DNA of 64,000 nucleotides from Pseudarthrobacter enclensis (GTDB taxonomy: Bacteria; Actinomycetota; Actinomycetes; Actinomycetales; Micrococcaceae). The notes beneath the pieces are model-generated. The model worked only from the letters and a program-made list of their open reading frames with translations. It did not search any database and had not been told where the DNA came from. Both the position numbers and the translations under genes were made by a program. The DNA is taken from positions 620,001 through 684,000 of the forward strand of contig NZ_KQ758599.1 of the NCBI RefSeq assembly GCF_001457025.1, in the 5' to 3' direction. This document shows, in pieces, positions 50,139-58,325 of the stretch (positions within the stretch are counted from its first letter, which is position 1; each line of letters starts with the position of its first letter).

Positions 50139-50540
50139 GTGAGCTTTTTTCTCGTATTCCTCGCCATCGTGCTGGTCGGGGCGGTCCTGTGGGCCAGCCT
50201 GGGGCTGCGCCCGCGGCGGAACGGCCGGCAGCCGCTGCCGGCCGTGCTGGACGGCGGATTTGAACAGCCGCCCGCCAACCTTCCGCCGGTGCTGCTGCCC
50301 GCGGCCGCCACGCCCGGGGACGTCGACAAGGTGAGGTTTTCCCTGGGCCTGCGCGGTTACCGCATGGACCAGGTGGACCAGGTGCTCGACGACCTCCGGG
50401 ACCAGCTCGCCGCGGCCCGCGCGGAAGCTGACAGGCTGCGGGCCCGGATCCGCGACCTCGAAAAGGGCGCCGGAAGCGGTGCCGGGGAGCCGGAATTGCC
50501 CGACGGCGGGACCCCGCCGTCCGGTCCGGACGGCCAGTGA
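50139..50540 (+). CDS. Membrane-anchored DivIVA-domain protein
   Basis: Protein of 133 residues with one membrane helix at 3-21. A Pro-rich linker precedes the DivIVA core at about 60-100 (DVDKVRFSLGLRGYRMDQVD, QVLDDLRDQLAAARAEADRL), which predicts a short coiled coil. The tail is Gly/Pro-rich. DivIVA domains bind curved membrane and recruit polar or septal partners. This short, membrane-tethered version is found in many actinobacteria and may assist Wag31-type growth; that is inference. GTG 50139 has CACGAT 6 bases upstream. The gene overlaps the next by GTGA. Confidence 0.72.
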   Translation: MSFFLVFLAIVLVGAVLWASLGLRPRRNGRQPLPAVLDGGFEQPPANLPPVLLPAAATPGDVDKVRFSLGLRGYRMDQVDQVLDDLRDQLAAARAEADRLRARIRDLEKGAGSGAGEPELPDGGTPPSGPDGQ

Positions 50541-51799
50541 GCACGGTGGACAGCCGCCGGACGGACCTCGGCGCCACGCTGCAGTCGACAGTTGCCCGGA
50601 CCGGTGAGGCCCTGCGGCGCTGGCCATGGTGGGCCCAGGTGTCCGGCATCTACGTGGCGGCCAGGCTGGTCAGCGCGTTCATCTTCATGGCCGCCGCGTT
50701 GCACCAGGGCCCCAACCCGTGGTTCCCGGCCAAGCCCGATTACTGGAACTTCATCAACATCTGGGACGCCCGCTGGTACGGCGAGGTCATTGCCAATGGA
50801 TACCCGTCCGTCCTCCCGACGGATGCCCTGGGCAACGTCCAGGAGAACGCCTGGGCGTTCTACCCGCTCTATCCGGCCCTGGCAGGAGGCCTCACGGGGC
50901 TGACCGGGATCCACCCCGCGGCATCGCTGACGATCGTTGCCATGCTGGCCGGCTGGGCGGCAGCGCTGGCCGTGTACCCGCTGTTCCGCCGGAAGGCCGC
51001 CCACGGGACGTCCCTGTGGGGTGTTGCCTTCTTTGCGACCTTCCCGGTCTCGGCAGTGCTGCAGGTGCCCTACGCCGAGCCGCTCTCCCTGCTGCTGCTG
51101 GCACTGGCCCTGCTGCTGGTGGTGCGCCGCCGGTACCTGTGGGCCCTGCCCGTGACCGTGCTCCTGTGCCTGTCCCGTCCCGTCGGTGTGCCTTTCGCGG
51201 CGATGCTGGGGATCCTGTTCCTGGTCCGGCTGCTGGCGAGGCTGCGGGAAGGACGTGGGACGGAACCGGACTCCGGGACCTCACCACCCGGGGAACTGCT
51301 CCGCCTGGCGGCGCTGACCGCCGTCACGGGCCTGGCTGCCCTGGCGTGGCCGGCGGCCGCCTGGGCCGCCACCGGCGACATCCGGGCCTACACCAAGACG
51401 GAGACGGTCTGGCGGGGGCATGACCTGGTGCCGTTCAAGCCCTGGTTCGATACCGGCGTCGACCTTTTCGGACCGGTCCTGGGCGTGGTGGCGCCGTTCG
51501 TCTTTGTGGCGCTGTTCGGCGCCATGCTGTACCTGCCCCCGGTGGTGCGCCTCGGCGTCGAACTCCGGCTGTGGTGCGCCTGCTACATGGGCTACCTGGT
51601 GGTCTTCCTGCATCCGCAAACCAGCACCTTCCGGATGCTGCTGCCCCTGTTCCCGCTGGCACTGGGCGCGGCGCTGCTGTCCAGGTCGAAGGCTTACCGC
51701 GGAACCGTGGTGACGATGTTCCTGCTGCTGCAGATCGTCTGGATCGTGTGGTTGTGGGCGTGGGCCCAGCTGCCCGGCGGTGGCGATTACCCGCCCTGA
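50537..51799 (+). CDS. PIG-V-like polytopic mannosyltransferase
   Basis: Membrane protein of 420 residues with about 9-10 helices. The first outside loop contains the acidic motif NIWDARWYGEVIANGYP, followed by AFYPLYPAL, which resembles the Asp-based active site of PIG-V/GT-C mannosyltransferases. It probably transfers mannose from a polyprenyl donor to a lipid or protein on the outer face. GTG 50537 overlaps the DivIVA-domain gene by four bases, so the two are coupled. No acceptor is indicated by the neighbourhood. Confidence 0.65.
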   Translation: MSTVDSRRTDLGATLQSTVARTGEALRRWPWWAQVSGIYVAARLVSAFIFMAAALHQGPNPWFPAKPDYWNFINIWDARWYGEVIANGYPSVLPTDALGNVQENAWAFYPLYPALAGGLTGLTGIHPAASLTIVAMLAGWAAALAVYPLFRRKAAHGTSLWGVAFFATFPVSAVLQVPYAEPLSLLLLALALLLVVRRRYLWALPVTVLLCLSRPVGVPFAAMLGILFLVRLLARLREGRGTEPDSGTSPPGELLRLAALTAVTGLAALAWPAAAWAATGDIRAYTKTETVWRGHDLVPFKPWFDTGVDLFGPVLGVVAPFVFVALFGAMLYLPPVVRLGVELRLWCACYMGYLVVFLHPQTSTFRMLLPLFPLALGAALLSRSKAYRGTVVTMFLLLQIVWIVWLWAWAQLPGGGDYPP

Positions 51800-52032
51800 T
51801 ATTTGGTGCTTTCCTGCAGGTCAGGGCCGGAATTACGGTCCGCCGAAAATTTCCATCGATTAGCTACGTGCGGGTAATTACGGGATAATAGTCAGTAAGC
51901 AAGGACAAAAAGCATTAAGAATACGTGCAGCCTTGGCGGTGGAAAGCCCCTCCGTCATAGCGGCTTGATCGACATGCGGACACAGCCCGACCGGGCTGAT
52001 CAGTCCTGGGACTAAATGGAGGGGAATTCCTC
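51800..52032 (+). promoter_or_regulatory. Leader and promoter region of the DUF3117 gene
   Basis: A 233-base gap, more AT-rich than its surroundings. GATAAT near 51883-51888 resembles a good -10 and would give a leader of about 140 bases. GGAGGGG at 52018-52024 is the ribosome site. No other gene is seen in it. Confidence 0.4.
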
Positions 52033-52200
52033 ATGGCTGCTATGAAACCACGCACCGGCGACGGCCCAATGGAAGTCACCAAGGAGGGCCGCAGCCTGAT
52101 CATGCGCGTCCCGCTCGAAGGCGGCGGGCGCCTCGTGGTCGAACTGAATGCTGCCGAGGCGGCAAACCTGAAGGAATGCCTGGTCGGCGTTACCGAATAA
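52033..52200 (+). CDS. DUF3117 small protein
   Basis: A 55-residue protein beginning MAAMKPRTGDGPMEVTKEGR and continuing with a three-strand pattern (LIMRVPLEGGGRLVVELN) and a short helix (AAEAANLKECLVGVTE). This is the DUF3117 family, near-universal and highly conserved in actinobacteria (Rv1211 in mycobacteria) and of unknown function. Size, AT-richer upstream region and the GGAGGGG site 8 bases before ATG all support a real, well-expressed gene. No catalytic residue stands out; a single Cys is present near the end. Confidence 0.93.
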   Translation: MAAMKPRTGDGPMEVTKEGRSLIMRVPLEGGGRLVVELNAAEAANLKECLVGVTE

Positions 52201-52207
52201 TCGTGCC

Positions 52208-52246
52208 GGAACAGGGCCCGTGGCCTGCGGCCGCGGGCCCTGTTCC
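52208..52246. terminator. Bidirectional stem-loop after DUF3117
   Basis: 13-bp perfect outer stem (52208-52220 with 52234-52246) extended by a wobble pair and an inner GGCC/GGCC stem. It lies between the convergent DUF3117 and O-methyltransferase genes. Confidence 0.75.
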
Positions 52247-52257
52247 GTATCCGGCTG

Positions 52258-52890
52258 CTACTTCTTGACGGCCACCAGCAGCCCGTCACCGGTGGGCAGC
52301 ATCGCCGAAGCCAGCCTGTCGTCGTCGCGGATTGCCTTGCCCACCTGGCGCAGGGTCACCGTAGTGGCTTCCCGCCCCGCCGGGTTGGCCACCTTGTCCT
52401 TGTCCAGGGCGTCATTGATGATCAGCAGCCCCGAACGCTTCAGCAGCCGGATGGCCTGCTCCACGTAGCCCGGAAGCCCGGGCTTGTCCGCGTCGATGAA
52501 GACGAGGTCGTACGCGTTGTCCGTCAGGCGCGGCAGCACGTCGCCGGCGCGGCCGGAGATGGTGCGGGTGCGGTTGGCGGGGCTGCCCGCCTCGGCGTAG
52601 GCCTCGCGCGCCGCCTTGAGGTGCTCCACGTCCACGTCGATGGTGGTCAGCACGGCCTGCGGGCCCAGCCCGCGCAGCAGGCAGACGCCGGACACGCCGG
52701 CGCCGGTACCGATTTCGACGGCGGTCTGGGCCTTGGATGCGGCTGCCAGCACCGTCAGGACGGCGCCGACTCCGGGTCCGATGGGCGTGACGCCGAGTTC
52801 GAAGGAGCGCTCCCGGGCCCGAAGCATGACCTCATCCTCAGCGGGCAGATCTTCTGCATAGGACCAGCTGATGGACTTGTCGGCGCTCAT
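52258..52890 (-). CDS. SAM-dependent O-methyltransferase
   Basis: Class I methyltransferase of 210 residues, of the catechol-O-methyltransferase-like family 3. The SAM-binding motif is AVEIGTGAGVSGVCLLRGL, the acidic motif after strand 2 is TIDVDVEHLKAAREAYAEAG, and the metal-binding motif is LVFIDADKPGLPGY. It is divergent from sigE, exactly as Rv1220c is in mycobacteria. TAGGCT at 52931-52936 could give a leader of about 34 bases. The acceptor is unknown. Confidence 0.87.
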   Translation of the reverse strand: MSADKSISWSYAEDLPAEDEVMLRARERSFELGVTPIGPGVGAVLTVLAAASKAQTAVEIGTGAGVSGVCLLRGLGPQAVLTTIDVDVEHLKAAREAYAEAGSPANRTRTISGRAGDVLPRLTDNAYDLVFIDADKPGLPGYVEQAIRLLKRSGLLIINDALDKDKVANPAGREATTVTLRQVGKAIRDDDRLASAMLPTGDGLLVAVKK

Positions 52891-53027
52891 GGATATTCGC
52901 TTTCTGGGCGGAAGGGGGATTGTCCTTTACAGCCTACTGGGTCCGGGCGCAACAGCAGGGCAACGGGGCGGTTGCGCCTACGGCATAACTTCCCGGCAGT
53001 CAGGAAATTCCCAGCCAAGTTTGAAAT

Positions 53028-53037
53028 GATAATTATC
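53028..53037. promoter_or_regulatory. AT-rich palindrome in the sigE upstream region
   Basis: GATAATTATC is perfectly symmetric and unusually AT-rich for this chromosome, about 85 bases before sigE. It could be an operator or an upstream promoter element. No specific regulator is assigned. Confidence 0.3.
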
Positions 53038-53093
53038 CGCTCATCCAAAAGATGACCGGCGCCGAATCAGAGATGTCAACAGTATCCGGGCGT

Positions 53094-53099
53094 TAGCAT
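53094..53099 (+). promoter_or_regulatory. -10 element TAGCAT of sigE
   Basis: TAGCAT would give a leader of about 13 bases that contains GGGGAGTGG before ATG 53119. This looks like a housekeeping promoter; a clear ECF-type pair for autoregulation was not found. Confidence 0.4.
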
Positions 53100-53118
53100 T
53101 CCACGAGGGGAGTGGACG

Positions 53119-53733
53119 ATGTCATCTTCAGTTGTGGCACCTGTCCCTGCAGCAAATCATCCCAAAACCGATTGGGTCCGTCCCACCTGGGAAGAAGTGG
53201 TCACCAACCACTCGGCCAAAGTGTACCGGCTGGCGTACCGCCTGACCGGCAACCGGTTCGACGCCGAGGACCTCACCCAGGAGGTGTTTGTCCGCGTCTT
53301 CCGCTCGCTGGAGAACTTCAAGCCCGGAACGCTGGACGGCTGGCTGCACCGCATCACCACCAACCTCTTCCTGGACCAGGCGCGCCGCAAGACCCGCATC
53401 CGCTTTGACGCACTGGCCGAGGACGCTGAGTCCCGCCTGCCGGGCCGTGAGCCCGGTCCCGAGCAAAGCTTTGAGCTGAACAACCTTGACCTGGACGTCC
53501 AGGCGGCCCTGGAGGAACTGCCGCCGGACTTCCGCGCCGCCGTCGTCCTGTGCGACCTGGAAGGCCTGTCCTACGACGAGGTGGCGGAGGCGCTGGGCGT
53601 CAAGCTGGGCACCGTACGCTCGCGCATCCACCGGGGCCGAACCATGCTCCGGGAGAAGCTTGCCCACCGGGACCCCCGGCCGCAGCACGCGCGCCGGAAG
53701 CTGTCCATGCCGCGCATTGCCCGCATTCTCTGA
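53119..53733 (+). CDS. sigE: ECF sigma factor SigE
   Basis: ECF sigma factor of 204 residues. Region 2 contains [40 protein letters not shown] and [16 protein letters not shown]. Region 4 contains [40 protein letters not shown] and [12 protein letters not shown]. The position between a divergent O-methyltransferase and an anti-sigma gene followed by tatB is that of mycobacterial SigE, which governs the envelope-stress response. The anti-sigma start is 7 bases after the stop. Confidence 0.93.
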   Translation: MSSSVVAPVPAANHPKTDWVRPTWEEVVTNHSAKVYRLAYRLTGNRFDAEDLTQEVFVRVFRSLENFKPGTLDGWLHRITTNLFLDQARRKTRIRFDALAEDAESRLPGREPGPEQSFELNNLDLDVQAALEELPPDFRAAVVLCDLEGLSYDEVAEALGVKLGTVRSRIHRGRTMLREKLAHRDPRPQHARRKLSMPRIARIL

Positions 53734-53740
53734 TCGGCGC

Positions 53741-54613
53741 ATGAAGTCCCCTTTTCCCGCCGGCGGCAAACATCCGCGCACTTCCGGGCACCTTTCCTAC
53801 TGCCCGGAGTGCGTTTTGGCGGTGCGCCGGGAACGGCAGTACCTGCAACGCCTCCGGGATGCCCCGATCCCTCCGGCCAGCGATGACCTGACCGCCCGGC
53901 TCCTGGCACAGACGTCTGAGCTGGCGGCACGGCCCTTACCCTCAGCGCCGTCCGCCACGGTGCCGCGGACCGCCGCCCGGGTCCTGGCCATGACCGCCGG
54001 CGGGACAGTAGCGGCGGCCGGTGTCCTCGCCGTGGGCGCCTTCGCCGCAGCGGGAGATCCGCTGGCAGCACCGCCGGTGACGACGACGGCGCTCTCGCAG
54101 GTGTCGGCCCACACGCCAGCCGACGGCCGCGCACTCACCACCGAGCAGATCGGCAGCCTGCGCCAGGAAGGATGGGCATGCCCGGTCCTGGAATCCATGG
54201 GCTTCCACCTCGAATCGGCCCGCGCCGTGGTGCGCGGCGGGCAGCCGGCCGTTGAACTGCGGCTCAGCGACGGCGACCACTATGCCAAGGTGGTCGAACA
54301 GCACGCTGCCAGCACGGCCGCCACTCTCCAGCCGGCGGGCCGGCAAGCGGGGCAGCAGGCCGCGGCGCCCCAGGATTCCGCCCCTCCCTGGACTGCCACC
54401 TACACAGCCGGCGGACGGACGTTTTCCTTCGAATCGGACCTCCCGGCCGAACAGGCGGACGACGCCGGGCCCATCCTCCAGCGCGTCGGCAGCCTGTCCG
54501 CAGAGGGCGTCTCAGCCGGGGTCGAGCACCCCGGACAGGGCCCGGGGGAAGAGCCGCTGGGCAGCCGGCTGCAGCGCGGCATCAACAAGATCGTGGCGAC
54601 ATTTACCCGGTAG
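53741..54613 (+). CDS. rseA: Zinc-binding (ZAS) anti-sigma factor, RseA-like
   Basis: Protein of 290 residues. The N-terminus carries the zinc anti-sigma motif His-x3-Cys-x2-Cys in GHLSYCPEC (about 17-25), which holds SigE in the reduced state in related systems. A single membrane helix follows at about 80-105 (RVLAMTAGGTVAAAGVLAVG). The outside domain of about 185 residues is unusually long and Pro/Gln/Ala-rich in part. ATG 53741 is chosen because the frame upstream lies inside sigE. It is larger than typical mycobacterial RseA. Partnership with SigE is inferred from adjacency and motif. Confidence 0.8.
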   Translation: MKSPFPAGGKHPRTSGHLSYCPECVLAVRRERQYLQRLRDAPIPPASDDLTARLLAQTSELAARPLPSAPSATVPRTAARVLAMTAGGTVAAAGVLAVGAFAAAGDPLAAPPVTTTALSQVSAHTPADGRALTTEQIGSLRQEGWACPVLESMGFHLESARAVVRGGQPAVELRLSDGDHYAKVVEQHAASTAATLQPAGRQAGQQAAAPQDSAPPWTATYTAGGRTFSFESDLPAEQADDAGPILQRVGSLSAEGVSAGVEHPGQGPGEEPLGSRLQRGINKIVATFTR

Positions 54614-54669
54614 TCCAGGCTGGTTCCGCCCCCGCCGGGCGCGAATCGTCACCTGCAGCCCGGAGAGGG

Positions 54670-54675
54670 TAATCT
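54670..54675 (+). promoter_or_regulatory. -10 element TAATCT of tatB
   Basis: TAATCT with 7 bases to GTG 54683, so tatB has its own leaderless-type promoter apart from sigE-rseA. Confidence 0.45.
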
Positions 54676-54682
54676 TCCTAAA

Positions 54683-55096
54683 GTGTTTGGAATCAACGGC
54701 CCGGAGTTCTTCCTCCTGCTGATCATTGGCGTCCTGGTGATCGGCCCGCAGAGGCTGCCCGAATATACCCAGAAGCTCGCCAACCTGGTGAAGGAAGTCC
54801 GGCGTATGGCGTCCGGCGCCCGCGAGCAGATCAAGGAAGAAGTGGGCATCGACATCGATGATGTCGACTGGAAGAAGTACGATCCGCGGCAGTACGATCC
54901 CCGGCGCATCATCAAGGAAGCCCTGCTCGACGACGACACCAAACCGGTCAGCGCCGGCGCTCCCGCAGCCGTGGCTGCCGTGTCCGGTGCGGCCGCCGTG
55001 GCCGCGGCTCCGGAATCAGCGCCCGCCCGGCCCGAACGCGTGGTCCAGTCCCTGCCGCCCGGCGAGCCTGCGCCGTTCGACACCGAGGCCACCTGA
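54683..55096 (+). CDS. tatB: Twin-arginine translocase subunit TatB
   Basis: TatB of 137 residues. A short start, FGINGPEF, leads into one membrane helix (LLLIIGVLVIG), the conserved PQRLPEYTQKLANL hinge and an amphipathic helix (VKEVRRMASGAREQIKEEVG). The tail is acidic, then Ala/Pro-rich. It works with TatC to receive folded twin-arginine substrates. The tatA/tatC genes are not in this window. Its place after sigE-rseA matches mycobacteria, except that no htrA lies in between here. Confidence 0.93.
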   Translation: MFGINGPEFFLLLIIGVLVIGPQRLPEYTQKLANLVKEVRRMASGAREQIKEEVGIDIDDVDWKKYDPRQYDPRRIIKEALLDDDTKPVSAGAPAAVAAVSGAAAVAAAPESAPARPERVVQSLPPGEPAPFDTEAT

Positions 55097-55127
55097 GCCG
55101 GAACCCGGGGCTGCCCGGGACGGCAGG

Positions 55128-56273
55128 TCAGCGGGGCTGCAGGCCCAGCTTCATGCCCGCAAGGCCGCGCGGCTGCGTGGCGAGGCGGGTGGCGATGCCC
55201 GACAGGGCAGCGGCAGCGGCCGTCTCCGGCTGACCGACGACCACAGGGGCTCCCGCGTCTCCGCCTTCGCGCAGCTTAATATCCAGCGGAATCTGACCCA
55301 GCAGCGGAACGTCGGCACCCACGCTCGCCGACAACCGTTCGGTGAGCACCGCTCCGCCGCCGCTGCCGAACAGCTCCATCCTCCCGCCGTCGGGCATGTC
55401 CAGGTAGGACATGTTTTCGATGACGCCGGCCACCTTCTGGCCCGTCTGGGTTGCGATGGCACCGGCGCGTTCAGCGACGTCGGCCGCGGCCGTCTGCGGG
55501 GTGGTCACCACCAGGATCTCGGCCTTGGGCAGCAGTTGGGCCACGGAGATGGCGATGTCCCCGGTGCCCGGGGGCAGGTCGAGGAACAGGACGTCCAGGT
55601 CACCGAAGTAGACGTCCGTCAGGAACTGTTCAAGGGCGCGGTGCAGCATGGGACCCCGCCATGCCACGGGCTGGTTGCCGCTGACGAACATGCCGATGGA
55701 AATGACCTTCACCCCGTAGGCCACCGGCGGCAGGATCATGTCGTCCACACGCGTGGGCGCCTGGCTGATGCCCATCAGCGCCGGCACGGAAAACCCATAG
55801 ACGTCCGCGTCCACGATGCCTACCCGCAGCCCCTGCGCTGCCAGGGCAGTGGCCAGGTTGACGGTGACTGAGGACTTCCCCACGCCGCCCTTCCCGCTGG
55901 CCACGGCATAGACCTTGGTGAGGGAGCCGGGCTGGTTGAAGGGGATGCCGCGCTGCCCGCCGGGGCCGCGGAGTTTCTCCTTCAGGGCATCCCGCTGGGC
56001 CTGGTTCATGACGTTCAGGCGGACGTCCACGCCCGTCACGCCGTCCACTGCGGCCAGGGCCTTTTCCGCGTCCGCGGTGATGGTGTCCCGCAACGGGCAG
56101 CCGGCGATGGTCAGCAGGACCGCGAGGCTGACCCTGCCGTCGTCCGAGACGTGCACGGAGTCCACCATGCCCAGCTCCGTGATCGGCCGCCGGAGTTCGG
56201 GGTCGATGACCGTGGCGAGGGCAGCGTTGACGGCCTGGTGCAGGGGGGAAGTGCTGGGTGTTGCTGTGTCCAT
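55128..56273 (-). CDS. mrp: Mrp/ApbC-family iron-sulfur carrier ATPase
   Basis: P-loop protein of 381 residues. An N-terminal MIP18/DUF59 domain (about 8-100) precedes a Mrp/NBP35 ATPase domain with the deviant Walker A GKGGVGKSS, DADVYGFSVPALMG and the motif DVLFLDLPPGTGDIA. The CPxC cluster-binding motif of enteric Mrp is absent (ENMSYLDMPDGGRM at that place), as is usual in actinobacteria. It is thought to deliver iron-sulfur clusters. It begins 9 bases after the DUF1003 gene. Confidence 0.93.
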   Translation of the reverse strand: MDTATPSTSPLHQAVNAALATVIDPELRRPITELGMVDSVHVSDDGRVSLAVLLTIAGCPLRDTITADAEKALAAVDGVTGVDVRLNVMNQAQRDALKEKLRGPGGQRGIPFNQPGSLTKVYAVASGKGGVGKSSVTVNLATALAAQGLRVGIVDADVYGFSVPALMGISQAPTRVDDMILPPVAYGVKVISIGMFVSGNQPVAWRGPMLHRALEQFLTDVYFGDLDVLFLDLPPGTGDIAISVAQLLPKAEILVVTTPQTAAADVAERAGAIATQTGQKVAGVIENMSYLDMPDGGRMELFGSGGGAVLTERLSASVGADVPLLGQIPLDIKLREGGDAGAPVVVGQPETAAAAALSGIATRLATQPRGLAGMKLGLQPR

Positions 56274-56282
56274 GAAGGGCGT

Positions 56283-56981
56283 TTACCGGTCCTGGGTGGA
56301 ATGGCCGGGCTTGACCCGGGGAATTTGCTGGGTACGGGGGTTGCGCTGCCGCTCCCGCTGCTCGCGCAGTTTTTCCTTGACCTTGTCCCGCGGCGATTCG
56401 TGGTTGCCGGGGCCGGAGTCCTCGTGGGTGCGCAGTTCCTCCTGTGCCTCAAGCATGTCTTCGAGGAGGGAACGCAGCTCGGCCCTGACGTAGTCACGGG
56501 TGGCAACTTCACGCAGCGCGATGCGCAGCGAGGCGAGTTCCCGGGTCAGGTATTCGGTGTCGGACAGGTTCCGTTCGGCACGCTGCCGGTCCTGCTGCAG
56601 CGACACACGGTCCCGGTCGTCCTGCCGGTTCTGCGCGAGCAGCAGCAGGGGCGCAGCGTAGGAGGCCTGCAGGGACAGCATCAGCGTCAGCAGGGTGAAG
56701 CCAAGGTCGCGGGAGTCGAACTGCCAGTCCAGCGGAGCCCAGGTGTTCCAGCCCAGCCAGAAGATGCAGAAGATGGTCATGTAGACCAGGAACTGCGGCG
56801 TTCCCATGAACCGGGCGAAGGCCTCGGTGGCGTGGCCGAAAGCGTCCGGATCCGGGCGGAAAGTCGGCAGGATCCGCTGGCGGCCGCTGAGCGGTGTGTC
56901 CAGGCTGCCTTTTGATTCCGCTTTGGCCGGGTTCCTCTGGTTGGGGTTCTTCGGGGAACTGATGTCAGCCAATGCGGCCAC
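56283..56981 (-). CDS. DUF1003 membrane protein
   Basis: Protein of 232 residues. The DUF1003 core consists of two membrane helices (YMTIFCIFWLGWNTWAPLDW; TLLTLMLSLQASYAAPLLLL) followed by the conserved AQNRQDDRDRVSLQQDR. A long charged coiled coil and a basic tail follow. The family function is unknown. It overlaps the MgtE-N/CBS gene by 17 bases and precedes mrp by 9, so the three are one transcription unit. The pairing suggests a shared role at the membrane, perhaps related to magnesium; that is inference. Confidence 0.9.
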   Translation of the reverse strand: MAALADISSPKNPNQRNPAKAESKGSLDTPLSGRQRILPTFRPDPDAFGHATEAFARFMGTPQFLVYMTIFCIFWLGWNTWAPLDWQFDSRDLGFTLLTLMLSLQASYAAPLLLLAQNRQDDRDRVSLQQDRQRAERNLSDTEYLTRELASLRIALREVATRDYVRAELRSLLEDMLEAQEELRTHEDSGPGNHESPRDKVKEKLREQRERQRNPRTQQIPRVKPGHSTQDR

Positions 56982-58248
56982 CGAGCTTTCTTATCGGGGC
57001 TTCGCCATCGTGGGCGCGCCAGTCGTCCGGCAACAAATGATCCAATACGTCATCAACAGTCACCGCCCCCACAAGCCGGCCGGCGTCGTTGACCACCGGG
57101 AGGGAGTTCAGGTTGTAGGTGGCCAGCGTCCGGGCCACTTCGCTGATGTGCGCCTGGTCGGACAGCGGCTCGAGGTTCTTGTCCACCATGTTCCCGAGCG
57201 CCTCGAAGGGCGGGAAGCGCAGCAGCTGCTGGATGTGCACCACGCCCAGGAAACGGCCGGTGGGGGTTTCCAGCGGAGGCCTGGCGATGAAGATCGACGA
57301 CGCCAGCGCGGGGGAGAGCTCCTCGCGCCGGACGTGGGCGAGGGCCTCGGCGACCGTAGCTTCGGGAGGCAGGATGACCGGCACGGGCGTCATGAGGCCG
57401 CCGGCGGTGTCTTCGTCGTATTCGAGCAGGCGGCGGACGTCCTCGGCGCCTTCGGGTTCCATCAGCTGGAGCAGCTCCTCAGCCTGCGCGGAGGGAAGCT
57501 CCCCCAGGAGGTCGGCGGCGTCGTCAGGGTCCATCTCTTCCAGGACGTCGGCGGCGCGCTGGATGTCCAGTGCGGAGAGGATCTCCACCTGGTCGTCCTC
57601 AGGAAGTTCCTGCAGCACGTCGGCCAGCCGCTCGTCCTGGAGTTCGCTGGCCACCTCGAAGCGGCGTTTGTCGCTCATTTCCTGGAGTGCCTCGGCGAAG
57701 TCCGCCGGTTTGAGGTCCTCGTGGTTGGCCACGAACTGGGTTGCAGCCTGGGGCTCGGTGCGGGCACCCTGCTGTGCATCGGCCCAGTCGATGATCAGCG
57801 TTTCGTTGCGGCGCAGCCTGCTCAGCGGGGACAGCGAATGGCCGCGGCGGACAAAGAGCTTGCTGACGAACCAGTCGCGGGACCGGTGCTGGTCCATGGC
57901 GATGTCCTCGATCGTGGCGTCGCCGCTGCCGTCACGGAGCGTCACACGCCGGTCGAACATCTCGGCCACCACCAGCGTTTCCGCGCCGCGCTGTTCGAAC
58001 CTGCGCAGGTTCACCAGGCCGGTGCAGATGATCTGTGTCTGGTCGATGGAGGTGATGCGGGTCATGGGGACGAACACGCGCTTCTTGCCCGGAACCTCCA
58101 CCACGATGCCCACCACGTGGGGCGCTCCCTGGGTGCCGCGGGAGAGCACAACAACGTCACGCAACCGGCCCAGCCGGTCACCCAGGGGGTCGAAGACGTC
58201 GAGACCCAGCAGGCGCGCCACGAAGACACGGGTAGGTGTTGTGCTCAC
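56965..58248 (-). CDS. Soluble MgtE-N plus CBS-domain protein
   Basis: Protein of 427 residues. A PRC-barrel-like start (LDVFDPLGDRLGRLRDVVVL) is followed by an MgtE N-terminal domain of helical repeats (about 185-280: LQELPEDDQVEILSALDIQR, MDPDDAADLLGELP). Two CBS domains come next (from TAGGLMTPVPVILPPEATVA to VDDVLDHLLPDDW). The five-helix MgtE channel is absent. The magnesium-sensing half is therefore present without the pore, as in mycobacterial Rv1232c. It may regulate the DUF1003 protein whose gene it overlaps. GTG 58248 lies 6 bases after TAGCCT. Confidence 0.88.
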   Translation of the reverse strand: MSTTPTRVFVARLLGLDVFDPLGDRLGRLRDVVVLSRGTQGAPHVVGIVVEVPGKKRVFVPMTRITSIDQTQIICTGLVNLRRFEQRGAETLVVAEMFDRRVTLRDGSGDATIEDIAMDQHRSRDWFVSKLFVRRGHSLSPLSRLRRNETLIIDWADAQQGARTEPQAATQFVANHEDLKPADFAEALQEMSDKRRFEVASELQDERLADVLQELPEDDQVEILSALDIQRAADVLEEMDPDDAADLLGELPSAQAEELLQLMEPEGAEDVRRLLEYDEDTAGGLMTPVPVILPPEATVAEALAHVRREELSPALASSIFIARPPLETPTGRFLGVVHIQQLLRFPPFEALGNMVDKNLEPLSDQAHISEVARTLATYNLNSLPVVNDAGRLVGAVTVDDVLDHLLPDDWRAHDGEAPIRKLGGRIG

Positions 58249-58254
58249 TTGTAC

Positions 58255-58260
58255 AGGCTA
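58255..58260 (-). promoter_or_regulatory. -10 element TAGCCT of the MgtE-N/CBS operon
   Basis: TAGCCT on the minus strand, 6 bases before GTG 58248; the promoter of the three-gene unit ending in mrp is predicted leaderless. Confidence 0.5.
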
Positions 58261-58325
58261 CCGAGTCTGCTCACTTTTAGCTGAATTTACAGGCAGCACA
58301 CAAGCTCATGGGCAAGAATGGGGTT

